NCBI GenBank assembly: GCA_040381555.1 | Contig: JBEIHC010000076.1 | Location: forward strand, 1-13,766 | From: CANHCC01 sp040381555 | Lineage (GTDB): Bacteria; Bacteroidota; Bacteroidia; J057; RFSG01 | Direction of reading: 5' to 3' | Length of the DNA stretch: 13,766 bases | Shown: positions 6,270 through 13,700 of the stretch, piece by piece | Layout: every line of letters starts with the position of its first letter | Position numbering within the stretch: position 1 is the stretch's first letter | Position numbers and translations under genes: made by a program | Notes under the pieces: model-generated | Databases searched by the model: none | Told to the model about the DNA's origin: nothing | What the model saw: only the letters and a program-made list of their open reading frames with translations

Positions 6270-6285
6270 GGCACCGCTTGGTGAT
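6270..6285. repeat. 16-bp repeat array, right part (third unit)
   Basis: GGCACCGCTTGGTGAT differs from the unit at 4963-4978 at one position (G for A at position 2). It abuts the IS110 element and is followed by unrelated sequence (AGCAAAATAA), so the array ends here. Confidence 0.75.
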
Positions 6286-6411
6286 AGCAAAATAAATTGT
6301 CCAGTTCCTTTCTGAGTAAGCCCTAAATAAAAGTAGAACAATTTGTGGGTTGAATTAACCAAAGTAATGCAATTGAGTCAATAGCCCTTAAAAATAAACC
6401 TTGAATACTGG

Positions 6412-7680
6412 TTAAATATACTTGTGTAAAAGCCAAGCTTGCACATGTTTAATTCCATTATTAATTGGAAAAGAAACATCATCTAATGAAACAACTATTT
6501 TTTCATAGTGATCCTCTATTGCCGCTAATGCAGCATATTCTCTTTTCATAGTGGTTTCGTCTAAAAGCGAATACGCACATTGTAGGTAAAGCACTTTATC
6601 AGACTTTTTTGCAACAAAATCTACTTCCTTATTGGGCAACGCCCCCACAAAAACCTGATAACCCGAACGACAAAGTTCGAGAAAAATCAGATTTTCCAAT
6701 TGATAACCCAATCCATAGGCAAAACCACTGAACAAATAGTTTTTATAGGCTAAATCGTTACTGTAGTATTTAACAATGCCGGAAATAGTGTCTTTTCCTT
6801 TTATATCATAACGCAAAACTTTGTGTACTAAAAATGTATCTTCGATATATCCGATATAATTGGCGATTGTATCATAGCTTACTTTTCGACCTTTGCTTTT
6901 AAAAAAATTAGTGATGTTATTAATTGATAAAAGATTAGATGCAGTATTAATAATGTAAATAAAAATATCTTCTAATAATTTTGGTTCTTTAATGGCATGG
7001 CGCTGAATAACATCCCGAAGCAGAACGGTATCTTTTATAGCTGTAACATAATGGTGTTTTGCTTCCTGATTGGGCAGAAAAAAAAGCTCCGGCAACCCGC
7101 CACTCTGTAAATAAGACAAGTAGGTCTGTTTATTCACCTTATGTTTTTTGATACCTAGATACTCAGTATAACTAAATGGGAAAATCTGAAAATTAATATA
7201 TCTACCCGATAACAGCGTTGACAATTCAGTCGATAACATTTTCGAATTGGAACCACTGATATATACCTCATATTTTTCTCTGGTATTTTGGGAATAGGAG
7301 TTGACCAATCGTTCCCACTGCTCAACATTCTGTATCTCATCAATAAAAAGGTATATTTTACCCTTAGGTTTTAGCTTCTTTTTGTATTCTTTAATTAGTT
7401 CATCCAAATCTTTATAATCTATAATCGTATCAAACTCGATAAACTCTTTATTCAGGTAAAAAATATTTTTAGCAGGTACTCCTTTTTGAATCATTCGGTA
7501 GGCAATCTGTCTGAGCAGATAACTTTTTCCGGTCCGTCGTTGTCCGATTATCACTTTTACAAGGGTATTATTGCTGTACTGCTCGATCTTTTCCAAATAA
7601 TCTCTGCGCAAATATCCTGGATTGGATAGGGATCCATCCCAAAAATTATATTTCTCCAGATTCTTAAATACTTCTTTCAT
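6412..7680 (-). CDS. P-loop ATPase with C-terminal DUF4143-type domain, second and divergent copy
   Basis: Protein of 422 aa from the ATG at 7680. It has an AAA_14-like N-terminal ATPase: Walker A GQRRTGKSY (46-54), Walker B IYLFIDEIQ (109-117), then YISGSNSKML. A middle helical/winged-helix region leads to a C-terminal DUF4143-type domain with NKEVDFVAKKSDK and LYLQCAYSL. Where the other ATPase in this window has E-x-K, this one has Q-C-A, so a PD-(D/E)xK nuclease activity is unlikely here. The frame could extend to a TTG at 7698, but that codon overlaps the -7 box, so 7680 is preferred. The protein is Lys/Ile/Tyr-rich and visibly different from the 2602-3762 protein. Function is unknown. 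It stands alone, with an operator-like promoter. Confidence 0.85.
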   Translation of the reverse strand: MKEVFKNLEKYNFWDGSLSNPGYLRRDYLEKIEQYSNNTLVKVIIGQRRTGKSYLLRQIAYRMIQKGVPAKNIFYLNKEFIEFDTIIDYKDLDELIKEYKKKLKPKGKIYLFIDEIQNVEQWERLVNSYSQNTREKYEVYISGSNSKMLSTELSTLLSGRYINFQIFPFSYTEYLGIKKHKVNKQTYLSYLQSGGLPELFFLPNQEAKHHYVTAIKDTVLLRDVIQRHAIKEPKLLEDIFIYIINTASNLLSINNITNFFKSKGRKVSYDTIANYIGYIEDTFLVHKVLRYDIKGKDTISGIVKYYSNDLAYKNYLFSGFAYGLGYQLENLIFLELCRSGYQVFVGALPNKEVDFVAKKSDKVLYLQCAYSLLDETTMKREYAALAAIEDHYEKIVVSLDDVSFPINNGIKHVQAWLLHKYI

Positions 7681-7733
7681 AGACGAAACTTTAGTCAAAT
7701 TTACATATATTTTCGTTTGTAGACGAAACTTTA
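7680..7733. promoter_or_regulatory. Pair of 14-bp direct repeats across the ATPase promoter, candidate operators
   Basis: TAGACGAAACTTTA occurs exactly at 7680-7693 and 7720-7733, spaced 40 bp start to start. One copy covers the -33 region, the other the predicted start and the ATG. Between them TTTCGT (7711-7716) is inverted to ACGAAA (7723-7728), adding a palindromic half-site. The arrangement resembles sites for a repressor, possibly the product itself or a distant regulator. Confidence 0.6.
7696..7728 (-). promoter_or_regulatory. Promoter of the second ATPase gene
   Basis: Minus strand: TTTC (7725-7728), 21 nt, then TAAATTTG (7696-7703), a full match to TAnnTTTG. The predicted start is about 8-12 nt before the ATG at 7680, so the mRNA leader is very short. 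Confidence 0.55.
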
Positions 7734-7993
7734 AAATTCAGGCCTTGGTGGTCTTTCATTCCTCTTCCTCATTCCTATGGAGTTTTTGTATACACCACTT
7801 AAGGGGAAAGTCTCAAACCAGGATAGGATGTAGGGAAATACCAGTTAATAAATTCAAACCCTCATTGGCTTAGGGATTTATCTCAATTATTGTGCGTGTA
7901 TAATCCGATGGCAGGGTACATCTCAGGAATACGATTGCTGCAAGTCTTATAAAAATGGAAATAGAGTTGCTTGTACAAGAACCCGTAAGAGAT

Positions 7994-8009
7994 AGTACCG
8001 CTTGGCGAC
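7994..8009. repeat. Degenerate solitary copy of the 16-bp repeat
   Basis: AGTACCGCTTGGCGAC matches GGCACCGCTTGGTGAT at 12 of 16 positions, including an uninterrupted ACCGCTTGG. It lies 1.7 kb from the array, suggesting the motif is dispersed rather than unique to one locus. Confidence 0.4.
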
Positions 8010-8095
8010 AAATTGAACTCTAATCGGTAGGGAGGTCATTTAACTCTCTGCGTAAAAATACCCTTTTTCGGGTAAAGTGTATCATTCACAGGCGA

Positions 8096-8157
8096 TTGAC
8101 TCCTAATCAGCAAACTGACCCTACCTTAGGATTGGTTGCTGGTCCGAATTGAGTCAA
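8096..8157. other. 62-nt two-stem hairpin of unknown function
   Basis: TTGACTC (8096-8102) pairs with GAGTCAA (8151-8157), 7 bp. Inside, CAGCAA (8108-8113) pairs with TTGCTG (8136-8141), 6 bp. The internal loop is asymmetric (5 and 9 nt) and the apical loop is 22 nt. No promoter or T run was identified, so a non-coding RNA is possible but unproven. Confidence 0.35.
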
Positions 8158-8360
8158 ACCGGATTGAATTCAGTTTTACTATTCTCACGAGAAATAAGCA
8201 TAATAAACTGAGCGGTGAACTAGGCTCGTTCGAGGAATAGTTCGAGAAAGATTTATTCTCGTAGCGAATAATATAGTCTGTTCTTCCGAACATACTCTAG
8301 GCGTTTCCAGAATACCCGATCAGGTAAGTGTGTTTCCGGCACATGAAGTAGTCGAAAACT

Positions 8361-8389
8361 CAGTTGGTCAACACACTGTTGACCAATTG
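8361..8389. other. 12-bp hairpin, nearly perfect
   Basis: CAGTTGGTCAAC (8361-8372) pairs with GTTGACCAATTG (8378-8389) around a 5-nt loop ACACT, with a single G-U pair. The inner 9 bp (TTGGTCAAC/GTTGACCAA) are perfect. No T run follows on either strand, so it does not look like a standard terminator; an operator or RNA structure is possible. Confidence 0.5.
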
Positions 8390-8661
8390 CCCTGAGGATA
8401 CAATGTGTTGATTTTCACTAAATCAAAAACTATATCAGTGGCCATTTTCTCCCAACAACAAACCTTGCATAAGAACTAATTTCGTGATACAGAAGCCTTA
8501 CAAATTAAATCAGACCTGTTGAGCGAAATTGAACAATAAGCGTATCGAACCTTGTGCTGAGCTTGATCGGAGTATGTTTGTATGAAAGACAGTTCGAAAA
8601 ATATTTTGGGAATTATTTTTATACAATAATGCTTTTAGCAATACACTTAACATTAATACAA

Positions 8662-9669
8662 ATGAAAAAAGCACTTATCCTACTTACCTCTCTTTTCTTA
8701 TTTAACACCACTTTCGCCCAAACAGCCCGCGTACAGGTCATTCACAATTGTGCAGATCTAGCTGCTGACTCAGTAGATGTGTATCTCAAAACTGTCAAAA
8801 TCTTGGACAACTTCGCCTTCCGCACAGCCACACCTTTTATCACCGTACCTGCTGGAGTGCCTGAAATTATTGGCATTGCACCGAAAGGCAGCACAAGTGT
8901 AGCAGACACTATCTATAGCCTAACGGTAACTTTAACTCCCAACGAAAAATACATCCTTGTTGCCAATGGTATTGTTAGTACTTCAGGTTATATGCCAGGT
9001 GCAACAATGGTTCCTTTCAGGGTGAGTGTATTTCCAATGGCACATGAGGTAGCCGATACAACAGGTCGCACCGATGTATTGGTATTACATGGTAGTACGG
9101 ATGCACCCATGGTAGATGTAAGAGCTGCTTCCTCTTTACTTGTCAATGATATTTCCTTTGGGGAATTTAGCACAGGATACTTAAGTCTACCAACAGCTAA
9201 TTATAGCCTAGTCATCACCAATAGCACCGGAACAGTTATCGTACAATCTTATTCAGCCCCACTTTCCACCTTAGGATTAACGGATTCAGCTATTACTGTT
9301 CTTGCCTCAGGGTTTTTGGATTCCACTGTTAATAGCAACGGCAGGGCATTTGGACTATGGGTTACTAAAGCCAGTGGAGGGGGATTAATTCCCTTGCCCT
9401 TAGCTTCTGTTACGGCACTATCCTCAGAATTAAATCCCCTCGAAACAACCTTATATCCCAATCCAACTTCACACACCCTAAACCTATCAGTAAATCAGGG
9501 TGAATTAAATCGAATAGAAATATGGGACATCAATGGAAAGCTTATTCAGAGCTTTGAAGAAGCATTGAATGCGAGCATAGATATCCATTCACTTCCTCAG
9601 GGTATGTACCTAATTAAACTTCAGGATACAGAAGGAAATTGGAGTGTTCAGAGGTTCAGAAAAGAATAA
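8662..9669 (+). CDS. Secreted DUF4397-domain protein with T9SS type A sorting domain
   Basis: Protein of 335 aa. The start chosen is ATG 8662 (MKKALILLTSLFLFNTTFAQ), a clean signal peptide with cleavage after FA; the frame extends upstream to 8554 but that extension lacks signal-peptide logic. Two DUF4397 domains follow: ~22-120 (VQVIHNCADLAADSVDVYL ... YILVANGI) and ~136-235 (VLVLHGSTDAPMVDVR ... ITVLASGFLD). After a Gly-rich linker, the C-terminal type A sorting domain (~262-335) shows LYPNPTS, IEIWDINGKLI, GMYLIKL and a basic end (RFRKE). The protein should cross the inner membrane by Sec, then the outer membrane by the type IX system, and be attached to the surface or released. DUF4397 binding function is unknown. 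No good promoter was found. It ends before a strong terminator. Confidence 0.88.
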   Translation: MKKALILLTSLFLFNTTFAQTARVQVIHNCADLAADSVDVYLKTVKILDNFAFRTATPFITVPAGVPEIIGIAPKGSTSVADTIYSLTVTLTPNEKYILVANGIVSTSGYMPGATMVPFRVSVFPMAHEVADTTGRTDVLVLHGSTDAPMVDVRAASSLLVNDISFGEFSTGYLSLPTANYSLVITNSTGTVIVQSYSAPLSTLGLTDSAITVLASGFLDSTVNSNGRAFGLWVTKASGGGLIPLPLASVTALSSELNPLETTLYPNPTSHTLNLSVNQGELNRIEIWDINGKLIQSFEEALNASIDIHSLPQGMYLIKLQDTEGNWSVQRFRKE

Positions 9670-9692
9670 TTTGAACACCAATTTAAAATAAC

Positions 9693-9732
9693 AAATCCGC
9701 CCGGGAGATGAGTCTTTCGGGCGGATTTCTTT
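9693..9732 (+). terminator. Rho-independent terminator of the DUF4397 gene
   Basis: AAATCCGCCCG (9693-9703) and CGGGCGGATTT (9718-9728) form a perfect 11-bp GC-rich stem with a 14-nt loop, followed by CTTTT. It lies 23 bp after the stop codon. The A-rich 5' flank means it may also work in the opposite direction. Confidence 0.85.
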
Positions 9733-10085
9733 TAGGGGAATTAAACACTGAATTTATGCAAGAAGGATTCAAAATCATGCAATGTATTGAATGCTAATTT
9801 TTGCAAAATTTCAATTCTGCTTAACGCTTTTTTAGGGTAAGCAAAAGAACCCTATCTAGGGCATCCGCAGATACTATGGGCAAAATATGAACTAGCCCTA
9901 AACCGGGGTTTACAAACATTTGAATAACAACAATAAGCTTAAGATGCACTTACCCTAAGCAATTGCTTACCCATTTTCTCATCTGCATGGACAACAAATG
10001 GCAGCAACAGATAGGGGTTGATCCGGTGAAAGGGATTGGGGAGAAGTTGGCAAATTCAGATTCCTGGTAAACTCCCAATCCAACC
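9733..10085. other. Convergent intergenic region, no gene, with repeated TTAGGGTAAG motif
   Basis: It lies between the convergent DUF4397 and membrane-protein genes. TTAGGGTAAG (9832-9841) is inverted at CTTACCCTAA (9949-9958), and GGGTAAGCAA (9835-9844) is inverted at TTGCTTACCC (9963-9972). AAGCAATTGCTT (9957-9968) is a 12-bp palindrome. Further CCCTA/TAGGG pieces (near 9850-9862 and 9897) suggest a structured element. No coding region is seen. Confidence 0.4.
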
Positions 10086-10691
10086 TTAGGCACTTAAAAG
10101 CCAATATACTAGGTCCGACAGGAGAAACAAAGACAGCAATAGCCCTAAAACAATAATGGGAAATAAGGCAAGACCTTTACCTTTCAGTTTATCTGGCTGC
10201 TTCGAAATCCTAACAAGGCTTATGATAGAAAATGTCAACCCCAATAAGTTAAAAAAAACACCCAAAGGTAAAGAAACCAACAGCATTGGAATGCCTAACA
10301 TCAGGAATATAAGAAATCCTAAAATAGCAAAATCATCTGTCCTACGCTTAGGTTCATTCGGGGCAGACTCCTTAGTTGCCATGCGAAATTGAGGCGAAAC
10401 ATGTTTACTTAAATTCCGCTCCATTTTCAATTTTCTGGATTGAACATCTTTTTTTGGAGGGCCATCCGAATCTGTCTTTGATCCTCCTACATTTCCCTTA
10501 GAGTCATTGGATACGGCAATTGGAGTTTCCATGATTTCGCACGGATTGAATTGCATACTATCCGACAATTCGGAAAAATGGGAAACATGGGTACGCGGAA
10601 AGCGCTTTCCAATACTGATTTCACCCTCACCATACAAGAATAAAGGTCCAGTTACTATCAAGATTCTAACTAACAGAAGAAAAATACTCAT
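10086..10691 (-). CDS. Small membrane protein, DUF4190-like C-terminus
   Basis: Predicted protein of 201 aa. The N-terminus has a hydrophobic, signal-like segment (residues 2-19). Residues ~20-118 are hydrophilic and low in complexity (Ser, Lys, Asp, Pro-rich), probably disordered. The C-terminus has about three hydrophobic helices (121-140, 142-161, 172-192). The GLTFSIISLVRISKQPDKLKGKG pattern resembles the two-helix DUF4190-type modules common in small Bacteroidota membrane proteins, in which a hydrophobic helix ends in a basic GKIKK..-KGKG turn. Function is unknown. It starts 28 bp after the stop of the large surface-protein gene on the same strand, so it is probably the distal gene of that transcript. 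The frame is intact and there is no shadowing gene, so it is likely real. Confidence 0.62.
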   Translation of the reverse strand: MSIFLLLVRILIVTGPLFLYGEGEISIGKRFPRTHVSHFSELSDSMQFNPCEIMETPIAVSNDSKGNVGGSKTDSDGPPKKDVQSRKLKMERNLSKHVSPQFRMATKESAPNEPKRRTDDFAILGFLIFLMLGIPMLLVSLPLGVFFNLLGLTFSIISLVRISKQPDKLKGKGLALFPIIVLGLLLSLFLLSDLVYWLLSA

Positions 10692-10719
10692 ATGCTAAAA
10701 AACTACGCTATAGACTCCG

Positions 10720-13700
10720 TTAACGAATGAGCGTTACCACCCCTGAAGCTTCTATCTTTTCCCCATTAATTCCTGACCCTGTAAAATAAAAAGTGTAAGC
10801 ACCTTCCGGCAGTCCAGTGCCAGCCAGAGCCCCATCCCACCTAAACACCGGGTCTGTAGATAGATAGACCATATTCCCCCAGCGATCAAAAATTTTAACG
10901 GTAAACCCGACCAGGTTGAGAGAAGGAATACTGAAATAATCATTCACCCCATCCCCATTCGGAGAAAATGCATTGGGAAAATGTATAAAGGGTACATTAC
11001 GATAATCCACCCATTGATAGGCGGTATCTCTGCACCCATAGGTATTCTCCACCATGAGGGTGATTTTATAGGTATCCGTAATGAAGTAATTGTAAACAGG
11101 TTCTTGCACACTATCTACCCCGGTGCTATCCCCAAAATCCCACCAATACCTAAGCGGGAAAGGGGTTGAATAATTCCGGATTTGAAGAGGAGTTTGATTT
11201 TTCAAAATGCTATCTGGTGTTTCATACAAAACAGAGAACCGAGCCTGAGGGACTGGCAATACCGGAAGGGTATAATTCTTATTTAGCACACACCCGGCTG
11301 CATCGGTAATCTTGACGGTATAAGTGATCGGATTGTTAAAATACACTCGAGTCACCATCTCTGTTGAGTACTCCAGGCCTGCAGCGGGTGTCCACTCATA
11401 TTGATAGGGAGCGGTTCCTCCCAGTGCGGTAATTCGAATCACCCCGGAATCTCCGGGACAGGCAGCATCCGGACCAAGGATATTCGCACTTATAGAACTG
11501 CCTGGCTGTCCAATCACAGCGGTGCCTGTTGTTTGACATCCCTGTGCATCCACAATCCTCACCGAATAGCTTCCTGCTTTCAATCCGGTTGCATAGGCCG
11601 TATTCTGAGGGGGAACCGTATTCCAAAAATACTGATATGGAGGTGTTCCCCCGGTTACATTTACAGTAGCGGTTCCGGTTGCACCTGAAAAACAATTGAC
11701 AGGAACGGTTTGAATATTTTGTATCAACAAGGCATTCGGAGAAAATAAAACCACCTGTTGATTAGATAAACACCCTTCCCCATCCTCTACCAATATCTGA
11801 TAAGTCCCCCACCCTAACCCGGTTGCTGTTGAAGTTTGCTGACCATTTGACCATAAATACCGATAAGGCGGAAAGCCTCCGGATACGGACACAGAAGCTG
11901 TACCGTCCAACCCTCCTGCACAAGAAGGATCGGTGGAAGTCACCTGAATTACTATTGGGATACCCTGCAGTACCACCACACTATCCTGACCCATACAGCC
12001 ATTCCCATCCGTTACGAGCAAATTATAAGTACCCGCACTGTTAACCGATAAAGCAGTATTGGTTGCCAATACATTTCCGCTTTGCCACCACTGATAAAAA
12101 TTCGTGCCAGTGTAATTCAATCTAAGCGAATCTCCTGAGCATATCCTTAAATTGCCGGAGTAATCAATATTGGCAGCAGGTAAAGACAAAACGGAAACAG
12201 TGACATCCTCTGAAGCGAAGCAACCATTCAAACCATAATCGACTGAGTAAGTTGTATTCTGAAGGGGCTTCACCCATACCCCACTCGCATTAAAAGGCGG
12301 CACATTCCAAGTGAAGATACCCCCTACTGGATTAGCGTTAGCCTGAAGAAACACACTATCGCCCCTGCAAATAAAGGTATCGGAAACGATTAGCTGTGGG
12401 GTTGGATTCACCTGAATGTGTACAGATTCCGAGGTATCTTGACAAGGATGCGATTCAACAATTCTGCGATAATAAACCGATTGATTTAATATGCCAGCCT
12501 GATAATCCACGGTACTATTTCCGGGAAGATTCATCCAACTTAAATTATCTAGAGAGGACTGCCATAAATAAATATATTGACTATTTCCACCCGTTGGTAT
12601 ACTTCCCGTTATGAATGCAGGCGAATTCCCGGAGCAAATCGTTTGATTGCCTTGTAAAGAATTATTCCCTATCACTGGCAGCGGACTTAACCGAACTGCA
12701 TTAGAATAAACAGGCAGACAAGGGGGAGAAATTGCAAGCCGACGATAATACACCACAGCATTGGGTATGACGGGTTGGATAGTAGACTGATTCAAGCCTG
12801 ATAATAATTGCCAACTCAAACCATCCGAGGAGGTCTCCCATTGCCAATTGAATAAGCCGTTTCCGCCTGAAGGCAGGGTTCCGCTTAATACCTCGGGAAG
12901 TGCGCCCTGACATAAGGTTTGATCAGCGGAAATAACATAATTTCCTATTCCGGGATTGACGATGACCGTAACCACATTTCCGGAATCCACGCATTGGGCA
13001 GAATTAATAACCCTTCTCAGGCGAACGGATTGCGTAAATAAAAGAGCAGGTAAATCATTCCATTGTTGTCCACTCAAGGGCGTCCACACAGATTGGGTCA
13101 GGGCTTGCTGATACCATTGGATTTGATATACCTGATTTCCACCGGAAGCTTGCGTGCCGGATATTTGAGCAGTCATCTGACCCAAGCAAATCGTTTGGTT
13201 GAATTGTATCGTATTTCCTGTGATAGCAGGTAGGACTAAAATTCGAATAGAATCACTAAACGATTGATTGCACACACCCGAAATTACCCTGCGACGGAAC
13301 CAGGTTGTATTTAACATCGGCCCACTGGAATAGCTGGATGCAGTCGCGCCCGAAATAGTATTCCAGACCCCATTTCCTATGCTTGTTTGCCATTGATAAC
13401 TAAACTGCCCATTGCCTTGTTGTGGACTACTCCCAAAGAAAGGAACCGGAGTTTGACCTCTGCATATGGTCTGATCAGATTGAATAAAATTGCTGGCTAC
13501 CGGCAAGTCCACTTCTATTCTGATCCAGGCAGAAGTGTCGGGAGGGCAAGGCCAAGAGCCTGCAATTCTTCTGAAATACATCCGGGTAGTTAATACATAC
13601 CCCGGTAAAGAAGAGGAATTTTGACCAAAGACATCGGTCCAGAAAAGGCCGTCATGGCTATACTGCCAAATATAATTCCAGCCACCAGTTCCACCAGAGG

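Larger units (their letters stand above)
7741..8661. other. Gene-poor stretch of about 920 bp with hairpins
   Basis: No coding region is recognised on either strand and translations here give only short frames without familiar motifs. It holds a degenerate copy of the 16-bp repeat (7994-8009), a short hairpin TACCC/GGGTA (near 8059-8074), two stronger structures (8096-8157 and 8361-8389), and small palindromes such as CTCG-TT-CGAG near 8224 and TTCTC-AC-GAGAA near 8184. The segment near 8550-8578 (GTGCTGAGCTTGATCGGAGTATG in outline) resembles a dispersed repeat wording. It could be decayed mobile DNA or an RNA locus. Confidence 0.4.

Noticed and set aside
4947..6285. CRISPR-like interpretation of the 16-bp repeats
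   Set aside because: The units are directly adjacent without spacers, there are only three plus one stray copy, and no cas genes are present.
7681..7698. TTG start of the second ATPase at 7698, adding six residues
   Set aside because: The codon lies within the perfect -7 box TAAATTTG and upstream of the predicted transcription start; the ATG at 7680 is the better choice.
8069..8157. tRNA-like segment with an anticodon-loop-like CTCCTAA (8100-8106 region)
   Set aside because: No matching acceptor stem, no D arm and no TTC-type T arm could be formed; the inverted repeats there give a simple two-stem hairpin instead.
8554..8661. N-terminal extension of the DUF4397 protein to 8554
   Set aside because: It would place a normal signal peptide in the interior; MKKALILLTSLFLF at 8662 is clearly the true N-terminus.
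11396..11695. Sizeable reading frames on both strands inside the large surface-protein gene
   Set aside because: They are out-of-frame shadows of a continuous repeat-rich coding region with clear domains in the main frame.
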